DNA from: Pseudomonas sp. R-28-1W-6
Lineage (GTDB): Bacteria; Pseudomonadota; Gammaproteobacteria; Pseudomonadales; Pseudomonadaceae
Direction: 5' to 3'
Length of the DNA: 64,000 nt
Assembly (NCBI RefSeq): GCF_009799925.1
Contig: NZ_WELK01000005.1
Location: forward strand, 22,404-86,403
Numbering within the stretch: the first letter of the stretch is position 1; each line of letters opens with the position of its first letter. The notes beneath the pieces are model-generated. The model worked only from the letters and a program-made list of their open reading frames with translations. It did not search any database and was not told where the DNA came from. Both the position numbers and the translations under genes were made by a program. Positions 9,519 to 17,745 of the stretch are shown here, piece after piece.

Positions 9519-10077
9519 CGCTTTCCTCGGCTTTGAACTACAGGTTTCGCCTCTCACGGCGAGTCACTTTTGCCAAACGCGGCAAAAGTAACCAAAAACG
9601 CTTGCCCCCTGCATCCGGGTCTCGCTGCGCTCGACTTCCCTCACTCCATCATCGCTCCAGGGGCCCGCCGCGAAGGGCCATCCCTGGCCCATCGCGGCTC
9701 TCGCGACATCCCTGCCGCTCAACCCCTTCCACGACGATTCCGCTCACCCTCCTGAAGGGGCGTTTGGCGCTGCCTGATAGTTGCTTCGTCTGTTATTGCA
9801 CAACCTTCAAGCAGCTCGGAGCCCGATCCCCCGTCAGGAGGCCGAGCGTAGGTGTTGCGTAGGGGGACGAGTCGCAGGGATGCGGCGAGAGGCTTAAAGG
9901 GCCAGGGATGGCCCTTGTAAGCCGGCCCCCGGAGCGGCACCGGAGCGAGGGGAGTTTCGCGCAGCGAAACCCGGATGCCGGGCGCGCTTTCTCTTTGGTT
10001 ACTTTCTCTTTGCGCGCGCAAAGAGAAAGTGACTCGCCGTGAGAGGCGAAATCTGTAGTCACAAGCCGAGGAAAGCG
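9519..10077. repeat. two long intergenic repeats in inverted orientation
   Basis: The left end (CGCTTTCCTCGGCTT...) and the reverse complement of the right end match closely. Both arms then carry, in the same order, TTTCGCCTCTCACGGCGAGT, an A/T-rich palindrome ending AAAGTAACCAAA, a CATCCGGGT block, GGGCCATCCCTGGCCC and a CCTCCTGA block. The arms meet near position 9800. I read it as two diverged members, about 280 bases each, of one dispersed repeat. Small open frames here lack ribosome-binding sites and coding character. With the next palindrome it explains the whole gene-free stretch 9409-10257. Confidence 0.85.
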
Positions 10078-10112
10078 TGCCGAGAAAGTGCGCTGCTAGC
10101 GCCAATTTGATG

Positions 10113-10207
10113 GTTCCCACGCTCCGCGTGGTAACCCATCCTGAGATGCTTCGAGTGCCGCAGACGCGGGGTGTCTGTGGCTGCATGCCCACGCGGAGCG
10201 TGGGAAC
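10113..10207. repeat. inverted repeat ending in GTTCCCACGCTCCGCGTGG
   Basis: The left arm GTTCCCACGCTCCGCGTGG and its complement at the right end bound a 95-base element. Each arm can itself fold (CCACGC/GCGTGG). This type of palindrome is widespread between genes in Pseudomonas and often gives spurious frames ending PRGAWER, as one does here. It lies between the long repeat pair and the end of the DUF2878 gene. Confidence 0.8.
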
Positions 10208-10257
10208 GATCAATAGCTAACTTATTTCTCGGCGCTTGGCTTTGTCCAGAGCCATGT

Positions 10258-10779
10258 TCAGGTCGTACGCTGAGCCCGATACATCCCCGCAAACCCATGC
10301 ACCACCACCATCACCCCCGCCCAGATCGCCGCCAGCAACAGCAGGGTCGGCCATAGTCCCAGCGGCATGCCCACGCCTGCCAGTTTCGCTCCGCCCAGGT
10401 AGGACAACGGCCCGCTGACGGCGCCGAGCAGGCTGCCCAGCCACCAGGGGCGGGCCGTCCAGGCCAGGCTGTGATTGAGGGTGGTAGCGAACAGCGCCCA
10501 CAGCAGCGCCAGCCAGGCGGGGAGCAGGCGGCCGTCACCGGCGAAGTCGAACACCCCGAGGTTGAGCAGGAAGCTGTCCAGCGCCGCACCGAACAGCATC
10601 ACGCTGGCCACCAGGCGGCCTTCCTGGCGCCAGCTGGCGATCCAGAGGAAATGCGCCGCCAGGCACGCCAGGGCGATCAGCAGCAGCCAGGGCCGCTGCG
10701 CGCCGAACACGCAGGCGAACCAGCCGAGCTGGAACAGCGCGGCATTCAGCAGCAGCGAGTGGGTAGGTGACAGCGGCAT
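10258..10779 (-). CDS. DUF2878 family membrane protein
   Basis: A 173-residue integral membrane protein with about five or six hydrophobic segments and conserved Trp-rich loops (WIASWRQEGR, LLWALFATTLNHSL). It matches the DUF2878 family, whose function is unknown. The start MPLSPTHSLL is chosen because the longer frame runs into the palindrome at 10820. It is the last gene of the photolyase/cyclopropane-synthase cluster, separated from the gene before it only by that palindrome. A role in membrane-lipid modification is inferred from context. Confidence 0.85.
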   Translation of the reverse strand: MPLSPTHSLLLNAALFQLGWFACVFGAQRPWLLLIALACLAAHFLWIASWRQEGRLVASVMLFGAALDSFLLNLGVFDFAGDGRLLPAWLALLWALFATTLNHSLAWTARPWWLGSLLGAVSGPLSYLGGAKLAGVGMPLGLWPTLLLLAAIWAGVMVVVHGFAGMYRAQRTT

Positions 10780-10819
10780 GGGCAGACCTTGGGTTGGGGG
10801 CGGTTGTCCGTGCAAGAGA

Positions 10820-10886
10820 CCGTAGGGTGCGCAGTGCGCACCAGGTGCACAGCGCGGGCATCGGTGCGCGCGGCGCACCCTACGGG
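10820..10886. repeat. nested palindromic repeat inside the lipid operon
   Basis: A complete copy of the dispersed element: CGTAGGGTGCGC... at the left and its near-complement ...GCGCACCCTACG at the right, with each arm partly self-complementary. It sits between the cyclopropane synthase-like gene and the DUF2878 gene. In mRNA it would form a strong hairpin that could lower downstream expression or stabilise the upstream message. Confidence 0.85.
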
Positions 10887-10891
10887 TCTGC

Positions 10892-12166
10892 TCAGGCGTT
10901 GAAGCGGCCCAGCAGCGGCGCCGGCACGGCTTTCTCCTTGGCCAGCAGCAGTTGCGCGGTGCCGATGGTGCGTTCGAGGAAGCCACCTTCGCAATAGCAC
11001 AGGTAGAACTCCCACAGACGATAGAAATAATCGTCGTAGCCCAGCTGCTCCAGGGCCGGACGGGCGTGGCGCAGGTTGTCGTGCCACAGGCGCAGGGTCT
11101 TGGCGTAGTGCAAGCCGAAGTCCTCCATGTGGTGCAGGTTCATGTCGGTCTCGCGGTTAACGATTTCCAGCATCTTGTGCACCGATGGCAGGGCGCCGCC
11201 GGGGAAGATGTAGCGCTGGATGAAGTCCACCGAGCGCTTGGCCTGCTCGTAGCGCTGGTCGCGGATGGTGATGGCCTGCAGCAGCATCAGCCCGTCGTCC
11301 TTGAGCAGGCGCGCGCACTGCTTGAAGTAGGTGGGCAGGAAGCGATGGCCGACCGCCTCGATCATCTCGATCGACACCAGCTTGTCGTACTGGCCGTTGA
11401 GGTCGCGGTAGTCCTCCAGCAGCAGGGTGATGCGCTCCTGCAGGCCCTGTTCCGCGATGCGTCGCTGAGTGTAGGCGAACTGCTCCTTGGACAGGGTGGT
11501 GGTGGTGACCTTGCAGCCGTAGTGGCTGGCCGCGTAGATGGCCATGCTGCCCCAGCCGGTGCCGATCTCCAGCAGGTGGTCGCCGGGCTTGAGTTGCAGC
11601 TTCTGGCAGATGCGTTCGAGCTTGTTCAGCTGCGCCTGTTCCAGGCTGTCGTCTTCGCGCTCGAACATCGCTGCCGAGTACATCATGGTTGGGTCGAGGA
11701 ACTGCTCGAACAGCTCGTTGCCGAGGTCGTAGTGGGCGGCGATGTTCTTCTGCGAGCCCTTGCGGGTGTTGCGGTTGAGCCAGTGCAGGCCCTGGATCAG
11801 CGGACGGCCTAGGCGGGCCAGGCCACCTTCCATGGCATCCAGCACCTCGAGGTTGCTGACGAACACGCGGATCACCGCGGTCAGGTCCGGTGTGCTCCAG
11901 TAGCCGTGGATATAGGCTTCGCCAGAGCCGATCGAACCGTTGCCGGCGACCAGGCCCCACACGGCCGGATCGTGCACGTGGATCTCCGCATGCAGCGGCG
12001 AGCCGGCCTTGCCGAACAGCAGGCGTTCGCCATTTTCGAAGACGGCCAGTTGGCCATGGCGCAACTGGCCGAGCTGGCGCAGTACCGCGCTGCGCAGCAG
12101 GCTGGCGCCCAGGCCGCTGCCGGCGCGCACGCTGGATTTTGCAGAGGTCAGGCTAGGGGTTTTCAT
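10892..12166 (-). CDS. cyclopropane-fatty-acyl-phospholipid synthase family methyltransferase
   Basis: A SAM-dependent enzyme that methylates or cyclopropanates double bonds of phospholipid acyl chains at the inner membrane. Of its 424 residues the N-terminal part holds the lipid-binding fold, the SAM motif is LLEIGTGWGSMA, and the conserved C-terminal FYLCYCEGGF is present. A strong AGGAG lies 8 bases before the ATG at 12166. It overlaps DUF1365 by 14 bases. In this cluster it is more likely a stress- or light-induced paralogue than the housekeeping Cfa; the exact product is not visible. Confidence 0.9.
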   Translation of the reverse strand: MKTPSLTSAKSSVRAGSGLGASLLRSAVLRQLGQLRHGQLAVFENGERLLFGKAGSPLHAEIHVHDPAVWGLVAGNGSIGSGEAYIHGYWSTPDLTAVIRVFVSNLEVLDAMEGGLARLGRPLIQGLHWLNRNTRKGSQKNIAAHYDLGNELFEQFLDPTMMYSAAMFEREDDSLEQAQLNKLERICQKLQLKPGDHLLEIGTGWGSMAIYAASHYGCKVTTTTLSKEQFAYTQRRIAEQGLQERITLLLEDYRDLNGQYDKLVSIEMIEAVGHRFLPTYFKQCARLLKDDGLMLLQAITIRDQRYEQAKRSVDFIQRYIFPGGALPSVHKMLEIVNRETDMNLHHMEDFGLHYAKTLRLWHDNLRHARPALEQLGYDDYFYRLWEFYLCYCEGGFLERTIGTAQLLLAKEKAVPAPLLGRFNA

Positions 12167-12953
12167 GGCGAGGCTCCTGATCAGAGGGGCTGGCCACGCG
12201 GTATTCACCTTGCGCGGCTTGATGGGAAAAAATCGGTATGCGTTTGAGCAGCAGGCGCAGGGCCTGCCAGTAGATGCCGAGCACGGTCTTGCCGGTCATC
12301 CAGGGAAAACTCATTAGGTGGCGGTGCAGGCTGGCGCGGCTGAGGGCCTGGCGCTGCAGGCCGAGGCTGGCGACGAACAGGCGCTCCTCACCCTGCCAGT
12401 CTTCCATCTGGATGCTCAGGCGCTCGTCCGGCTGATTGAAGCGCATGCGGTATTCCAGCTCGCGCGGCAGGAACGGCGAGACGTGGAAGGCCTTGGCCAC
12501 GGCGAAGTGCTGGGTGCCTTCGCCGCCGGCCGGCAGTACGTAGTGGTAGCGCTCGCGCCAGGGCGTGTTGCTGACCTCGCAGAGAATCGCCGCCAGGCGC
12601 CCGTCGGCTTCATAGCAGTAGTAGAAACTCGCCGGGTTGAAGGCCAGGCCCCAGCTGCGCGGCTGGGTCAGCAGGCACACGCGCCCGCCCGGCACGCGGC
12701 CGAGGGCTTCGCCGATGCGCTGGCGCACCGCGTCAATCAGGCGCATGCCCTGGCGAGTGAACTGCGGCAGATAGTCGGTTTCGCGGAAGGCGAACGGCGC
12801 AAAACGCCCGCGACCGGCCAGGGGCGACAGGCCCAGCACGGCGTCCTGCTCGTCCAGATCGAGCAACAGCATGCCCATGCGATAGCGGAAGTCGTGGCCG
12901 CGCGGCAGAAAGCGCCGGTGGCCGACCCAGCCGCTGTACAGGGCACTGTTCAC
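12153..12953 (-). CDS. DUF1365 family protein
   Basis: The 266-residue protein opens with SALYSGWVGHRRFLPRGHDF and has the conserved blocks LTQPRSWGLAFNPASFYYCY and HVSPFLPRELEYRMRF of the DUF1365 family. The family is nearly always beside an FAD amine-oxidase-like enzyme and a cyclopropane synthase-like enzyme, as here. Its biochemical activity is unknown. The start overlaps the stop of the FAD enzyme gene by four bases (ATGA), so the genes are translationally coupled. Confidence 0.9.
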   Translation of the reverse strand: MNSALYSGWVGHRRFLPRGHDFRYRMGMLLLDLDEQDAVLGLSPLAGRGRFAPFAFRETDYLPQFTRQGMRLIDAVRQRIGEALGRVPGGRVCLLTQPRSWGLAFNPASFYYCYEADGRLAAILCEVSNTPWRERYHYVLPAGGEGTQHFAVAKAFHVSPFLPRELEYRMRFNQPDERLSIQMEDWQGEERLFVASLGLQRQALSRASLHRHLMSFPWMTGKTVLGIYWQALRLLLKRIPIFSHQAAQGEYRVASPSDQEPRHENP

Positions 12954-14197
12954 AGGCGCTCCCCGAAAGCCTCGGCGACGCGCAGGGCACTGACCACGCC
13001 GTCTTCATGGAAACCGTTGGCCCAGTAGGCGCCGCAGAAATGGCTGTGCTGCACGCCGCTGATCTCGTTCCAGCGGGCCTGCGCAGCGATGCCGGCCAGG
13101 CTGTATTGCGGATGGGCGTAGCGGTAGCGGCCGAGGATCTTCGCCGGTTCGATGGCGGCGGTCTGGTTGAGGCTGACGCAGAAGGTGTGCGGTGCCTGGA
13201 TGCCCTGCAGGATGTTCATGTTGTAGGTGACCGCCGCCGGCTGCTCGCTCGGACCACCCAGGCGGTAGTTCCAGCTGGCCCAGGCCAGCGGCCGGTCGGG
13301 CAGCAGGCGGGTGTCGGTGTGCAGCACCACGTCGTTGTCGGCGTAGCGCAGGTCACCGAGGATCTCCCGTTCGGCCTGGCTCGGCTCGGCCAGCAGGGCC
13401 AGGGCCTGGTCGCTGTGGCAAGCGAACACCACCTGGTCGAAACGTTCGGCGCCGGCGGCGCTGTGCACGGTAACGCCTTCGGCATCGCGCTCGACGCGCT
13501 GCACCGGGCAGTTCAGGCGGATCTTCTCGGCAAAGCTGGCGCTCAGCGGCGCCACATAGCTGCGCGAGCCGCCGCTGACCACGTGCCACTGTGGACGATT
13601 GCTGACCGACAGCAGGCCGTGGTTCTTGAAGAAACGCACGAAGAACTGCAGCGGGAAACCGAGCATGTCGGCCAGCGACATGGACCAGATCGCCGCGCCC
13701 ATCGGCACGATGTAATGGTCGATGAAACGCTGGCCGTAGCCACGTTCCTGCAGGTAGGCGCCGAGGGTGGTGTCGGCGGCGATGCGCTGTTCGGCGAGGT
13801 CGGCCAGGGCTTCCTTGTTGAAGCGCAGGATGTCGCTGATCATGCCCCAGAAACGCGGTGACAGCAGGTTGCTGCGCTGGGCGAACAGGCTGTTAAGGGT
13901 GTTGCCGTTGTACTCGCTGCCGGTCGCCGGGTCATGCACCGAGAAGCTCATTTCGGTGGGTTGTGAAGCGACGCCGAGCTGGCCGAGCAGCTTGATGAAG
14001 TTGGGGTAGGTCCAGTCGTTGAACACGATGAAGCCGGTGTCGATGGCGTAGTCACGCCCGTCGACCTGGACGTCGACGGTGTGGGTGTGGCCGCCGACCC
14101 AGTCGCTGGCTTCGAACACGCTGATGTCGTGCTGGCGATTGAGCAGGTAGGCACTGGTCAGACCGGCGATACCGCTGCCGATGATGGCAATTTTCAT
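12950..14197 (-). CDS. FAD-dependent amine-oxidase-type oxidoreductase
   Basis: The 415-residue flavoprotein begins MKIAIIGSGIAGLTSAYLL (GxGxxG dinucleotide fold), followed by EASDWVGGHT and DTGFIVFND, and ends with a second FAD-contacting block (GAYWANGFHEDGV). This subfamily (COG2907) accompanies DUF1365 and cyclopropane synthase-like genes; it is thought to act on unsaturated lipids, but the substrate is not established here. Coupled by ATGA overlaps to the SDR gene before it and to DUF1365 after it. Confidence 0.9.
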   Translation of the reverse strand: MKIAIIGSGIAGLTSAYLLNRQHDISVFEASDWVGGHTHTVDVQVDGRDYAIDTGFIVFNDWTYPNFIKLLGQLGVASQPTEMSFSVHDPATGSEYNGNTLNSLFAQRSNLLSPRFWGMISDILRFNKEALADLAEQRIAADTTLGAYLQERGYGQRFIDHYIVPMGAAIWSMSLADMLGFPLQFFVRFFKNHGLLSVSNRPQWHVVSGGSRSYVAPLSASFAEKIRLNCPVQRVERDAEGVTVHSAAGAERFDQVVFACHSDQALALLAEPSQAEREILGDLRYADNDVVLHTDTRLLPDRPLAWASWNYRLGGPSEQPAAVTYNMNILQGIQAPHTFCVSLNQTAAIEPAKILGRYRYAHPQYSLAGIAAQARWNEISGVQHSHFCGAYWANGFHEDGVVSALRVAEAFGERL

Positions 14198-14958
14198 GCG
14201 TTGGATTCCGCGTTGGAGGTACGTGCCATGCGCTTGCCTAGGGCCAGTTGCAGGCCTTTGGGCAGGTGGGCGAGCAGCAGCAGGGTGGCGATGAATGGGC
14301 CGGGGAAGGCGATTTCGTAGGAGCGCTTGTCCAGGCGCTCGGCGATGTGCCGGGCGGCTTTCTCGACCGGCCAGCGCATCGGCATGGGGAAGTCGTTTTT
14401 CTGCGTCAGCGGGGTGTCGACGAAGCCCGGGCTGACCAGAGTGACGGCGATGCCCTCGGCGGCCAGGTCGATGCGCAGGGTTTCGAACAGGTAGCGCATG
14501 GCCGCCTTGGAGGCGCCGTAGGCTTCGGCACGCGGCAAGGGCAGATAGGTCACCGAGCTGCCGACGCCGACCAGGTGCGGCTGCGCGCTCTGCCGGAGCA
14601 GCGGCAGGGCGGCCTCGATGCAATAGCTGGCGGAGAACAGGTTGGCGCGCATTACCCGTTCGATCATCGCCGCCTCGAAGTGGCGGGTGTCCACGTACTC
14701 GCAGGTGCCGGCATTGAGGATCACCGTGTCGAGTACGCCCCACTGCTCGCGGATGCGCTCGCCGATGGCCTTGACCTGCTCGGCATCGCTGAGGTCGCCG
14801 GGTGCCAGCAGCACTTGCTGCGGGAAGCGTTCGGCGAGGGCGTGCAGGGCCGTGGCATTGCGCGCGCTGACGGCCAGGTAATGCCCCTGGTGCAGGAGGA
14901 TTTCCGCCAGGGCAGCGCCAATCCCGCTGCTGGCGCCGGTGAGCCAGATACGTTTCAT
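14194..14958 (-). CDS. short-chain dehydrogenase/reductase
   Basis: A classical SDR of 254 residues: cofactor loop TGASSGIG near residue 5, NAG motif in ILNAGT, and the catalytic YGASK (Tyr-x3-Lys) in the centre, followed by PGFVDT. The C-terminal tail has a hydrophobic stretch. NADPH or NADH dependence and substrate are not determinable. The gene overlaps its neighbours by four bases on each side (ATGA at 14194-14197 and 14955-14958), firmly placing it in the light-response-type operon. Confidence 0.92.
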   Translation of the reverse strand: MKRIWLTGASSGIGAALAEILLHQGHYLAVSARNATALHALAERFPQQVLLAPGDLSDAEQVKAIGERIREQWGVLDTVILNAGTCEYVDTRHFEAAMIERVMRANLFSASYCIEAALPLLRQSAQPHLVGVGSSVTYLPLPRAEAYGASKAAMRYLFETLRIDLAAEGIAVTLVSPGFVDTPLTQKNDFPMPMRWPVEKAARHIAERLDKRSYEIAFPGPFIATLLLLAHLPKGLQLALGKRMARTSNAESNA

Positions 14959-15377
14959 GCCAGTCTCCCTTTCAGCCAGGCAATCACTCGACCGAGGATC
15001 GGCAGGTGTTCATAGAGCAGGGCGCCGGCATCGAAGTAATCGCGATGCTGGTAGACCTTGTCGCGCCAGCGCAGGTGCGAACAGCCTTCGACGCGGATCA
15101 GCGCGCCGCCGCGCAGGCGTGGGTGGCGGTAGCTCATGGTCCAGCGCAGGTAGCCTTCGCCCTCGGCGCTCTGGTCGAAGCCATAGAAATCGAAGCGCAG
15201 CTCGCTGATGTTGGCGTACAGCTCGGCGAAGTAATCACGCACTGCCGGCAGGCCGTGCACCTCATGCAGCGGGTCGCGAAACAGGATGTCGTCGCTGTAC
15301 AGCTCGCCCAGGCGGTCGAGGTTGCAGGCATCCAGGCCGGCGAAGCGTTCGGCGAACTGGCGCAGGAAGTCAGACAT
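14955..15377 (-). CDS. SnoaL-like (NTF2 fold) domain protein
   Basis: A 140-residue single-domain protein with the NTF2/SnoaL pattern: an N-terminal helix pair, LGELYSDDILFRDPLHEVHG, then curved beta strands ending DYFDAGALLYEHLP. Such proteins are small hydrolases, isomerases or ligand binders; no specific reaction can be assigned. It overlaps the photolyase gene by 8 bases and the SDR gene by 4. The same gene order recurs around photolyase in other pseudomonads, which supports a shared stress function. Confidence 0.88.
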   Translation of the reverse strand: MSDFLRQFAERFAGLDACNLDRLGELYSDDILFRDPLHEVHGLPAVRDYFAELYANISELRFDFYGFDQSAEGEGYLRWTMSYRHPRLRGGALIRVEGCSHLRWRDKVYQHRDYFDAGALLYEHLPILGRVIAWLKGRLA

Positions 15378-16809
15378 GCGCGGCCTCCCGTTGCGGCAGG
15401 TTCTTGAAGGCCGCCAGGGCACGGTCGCGCGAGCGGGCCAGGTCGACGATCGGCCGCGGGTAGTCGGCCAGGCCGAACAGGCCACCCATGGCCGCCGGGT
15501 TGTGGATGTCGCGCTTGTTCAGGCCGACCAGCTCGGGAATCCAGTGGCGGATGAAGCGGCCGTCCGGGTCGAATTTCTGCGACTGGCTGAGCGGGTTGAA
15601 GATGCGGAAGTAGGGCACCGAGTCGGTGCCGGTGGACGAGCTCCACTGCCAGCCGCCGTTGTTGGCCGCCAGGTCGCCGTCGATCAGGTGGCGCATGAAC
15701 CAGCGTTCGCCCTCGCGCCAGTCGATCAGCAGGTTCTTGGTCAGGAACATCGCCACCACCATGCGCAGGCGGTTGTGCATCCAGCCGGTGGCCAGCAACT
15801 GGCGCATGGCCGCGTCGATGATCGGGATGCCGGTGCGACCCTCCTGCCAGGCGGCCAGCTCGTCCGGCGCGTGGCGCCAGGGCAGGGCCTCGGTGTCCGG
15901 GCGGAAGGCGCGATGGCGGCTGACGCGCGGGTAGCCGACCAGAATGTGCTTGTAGAACTCGCGCCAGAGCAGCTCGTTGATCCAGGTGATGACGCCCTGG
16001 CTGCCGCTGTCGAACTCGCCCCGGTTGTGGCGCAGCGCGGCATGCAGGCACTGGCGCGGCGACAGCACGCCGGCGGCCAGGTAGGCGGCCAGCTGGCTGG
16101 TGCCGGGCAGGGCGGGGAAGTCGCGCTGCTCGTGGTAGGCGTCGAGCTGCTCGGCGGCGAAGCGCGCCAGGCGCTCGCTGGCCGCCGCTGCGCCGGCCGG
16201 CCAGAGTTGGCGCAGGCTGTCGCTGGGGCTGGCAAAGCCTTCCACCGCACTCGGCACCGGGTCGCTGGCGAGGCCCAGCGGTGCCTGCGCCGGCGGGGTG
16301 CCGAGCAGGGCCGGCAGGGCCGTGTGCAGGCGCTGGTAACAGACCTTGCGGAACTGGCTGTAGACCTGGAAATAGCCGCCGGACTGGGTCAGCACGCTGC
16401 CGGGCTGGAACAGCAGCTGGTCGAGGTGGCTGCGAAACTGCACGCCCTGCTGCTGCAGGCGCGCGGCCACGGCCTGGTCGCGCTGGCTCTCATGGATGCC
16501 GTATTCCTCGTTGACCTGCACGCAGTCGATGCGCAGCTCGTGGCACAGCTCGGCAAGTACCGCGGGGGCATCGCGCCAGTGCGGCGCCGAGCGGATCAGC
16601 AGCGGCACATGGAGCGTCGCCAGCTCGGCGGATAGCTCGCGCAAGTTGCGCAGCCAGAAGTCGACCTTGCACGGCGCGTCGTCGTGCTCCAGCCACTGCT
16701 GCGGGCTGAGCAGGTACAGGGCGATGGTCGGCCCGGCCTGCAGGGCGGCCGTCAGGGCGGTGTTGTCCTGTACGCGCAGGTCGCTGCGTAGCCAGATCAG
16801 TTGGCGCAT
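15370..16809 (-). CDS. phrB: deoxyribodipyrimidine photo-lyase
   Basis: Class I CPD photolyase, which splits UV-induced cyclobutane pyrimidine dimers using reduced FAD and blue light. The N-terminal antenna domain begins MRQLIWLRSDLRVQDNTAL; the C-terminal FAD domain has WINELLWREFYKHIL, MRQLLATGWMHNRLRM and NNGGWQWSSSTGTD. An ATG at 16815 is also possible, but the AAGGA is better spaced (6 bases) for 16809. A few bases separate it from the upstream MerR-type gene. The length of about 479 residues is normal. Confidence 0.96.
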   Translation of the reverse strand: MRQLIWLRSDLRVQDNTALTAALQAGPTIALYLLSPQQWLEHDDAPCKVDFWLRNLRELSAELATLHVPLLIRSAPHWRDAPAVLAELCHELRIDCVQVNEEYGIHESQRDQAVAARLQQQGVQFRSHLDQLLFQPGSVLTQSGGYFQVYSQFRKVCYQRLHTALPALLGTPPAQAPLGLASDPVPSAVEGFASPSDSLRQLWPAGAAAASERLARFAAEQLDAYHEQRDFPALPGTSQLAAYLAAGVLSPRQCLHAALRHNRGEFDSGSQGVITWINELLWREFYKHILVGYPRVSRHRAFRPDTEALPWRHAPDELAAWQEGRTGIPIIDAAMRQLLATGWMHNRLRMVVAMFLTKNLLIDWREGERWFMRHLIDGDLAANNGGWQWSSSTGTDSVPYFRIFNPLSQSQKFDPDGRFIRHWIPELVGLNKRDIHNPAAMGGLFGLADYPRPIVDLARSRDRALAAFKNLPQREAAHV

Positions 16810-16818
16810 GGGCATTCC

Positions 16819-17745
16819 TTACTGGGGACCAAGCAGGCCCAGCAGCTGCAGGCTGTGCTGGGCGGCGAGGGGGTCGTTGACCAGGTGCAGGCCGCAGTGG
16901 CCGTGCAGTTCTTCGGCGTGGATCTGCGCCGCCGGCCCGGCCAGCAGCAGCGGCACACCGCAGGCCGTGTTCAGGCGCGGCAGTTCGCGGCGTACCTGCT
17001 GGCTGTCCAGGGCCTGACTGGAGTAAAGCAGCAGCCCGCGCGGGGCGATGGCTTCCACGGCCAGGGCCAGTTCGGCACTCGGCAGCGGCCAGTCGAACAC
17101 TTCCACCGGGCAGTCGGCACTGCTGGCCAGCCAGGCGCACAGCCACAGGCCGGGCTCCATGGGTAGCATCGAGAGGTTGACCAGCAGCAGCGGCGCGCCG
17201 CTCTGCTGGCGGTTGTTGTGGTAGATGCGTGCGCCCAGCTTGCTGCGCAGCCAGGAATGGAAGAACACGCGCTCCAGCTGGTGGCCCAGGGCCGAGTGCT
17301 GCCAGCGCTGGTCGAGTTCGGCCAGCAGCGGCAGGATCAGCAGCTCGCACAGGGTCAGTGGCGGGTAGAGCGACAGGGCCTGGTTGAACTGTTCATCCAG
17401 CTGGCGCTCGGCTTGGCGGCTGATGGCCTGCAGCAGGGCCTGGCGCTGGCGCTGCCAGTCGTTGCCGGTACTGCTCGCCGGCGCGTTGCGGTTGTCGAGC
17501 AGCTCCTTGACCTGGCTGACCGCCACGCCGCGGCCCAGCCAGGTGAGGATGGCCTGGATGCGCGCCACGTGTTCCGGCGAGTAGAGACGATGGCCCTTGG
17601 GCGTGCGATAGGGCACCACCAGACCGTAGCGGCGCTCCCAGGCGCGCAGGGTCACCGGGTTGACCCCGGTGCTGCGGGTCACCTCGCGGATCGGCAGGTA
17701 GCCGCGGTCGATGGCCTCCAGGTAGGCGTCGAAACCATCGTTCAT
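16819..17745 (-). CDS. MerR-family regulator, class II LitR-like
   Basis: The 308-residue protein has an N-terminal MerR winged helix (YLPIREVTRSTGVNPVTLRAWERRYG, residues 17-42) and then a region shaped like the cobalamin-binding module of LitR/CarH. The residues needed for B12 are absent. The W-x9-EH motif reads W148...E158-R159, and where class I proteins have a ligand His this one has MEPGLW (196-201). That pattern fits class II LitR, which in P. putida controls light-induced photolyase and lipid genes without binding B12. Its start overlaps the upstream gene by one base (TGATG). Confidence 0.88.
   Translation of the reverse strand: MNDGFDAYLEAIDRGYLPIREVTRSTGVNPVTLRAWERRYGLVVPYRTPKGHRLYSPEHVARIQAILTWLGRGVAVSQVKELLDNRNAPASSTGNDWQRQRQALLQAISRQAERQLDEQFNQALSLYPPLTLCELLILPLLAELDQRWQHSALGHQLERVFFHSWLRSKLGARIYHNNRQQSGAPLLLVNLSMLPMEPGLWLCAWLASSADCPVEVFDWPLPSAELALAVEAIAPRGLLLYSSQALDSQQVRRELPRLNTACGVPLLLAGPAAQIHAEELHGHCGLHLVNDPLAAQHSLQLLGLLGPQ

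Noticed and set aside
10297..10325. Run of histidine codons (HHHHHH) in a plus-strand frame
   Set aside because: It is the antisense of the DUF2878 gene (ATG/GTG-rich segment on the other strand), not a coding signal or an engineered tag.
9570..10356. Small open frames in the repeat block, some ending in PRGAWER
   Set aside because: They follow repeat boundaries, lack ribosome-binding sites and are a known type of false call in Pseudomonas repeats.
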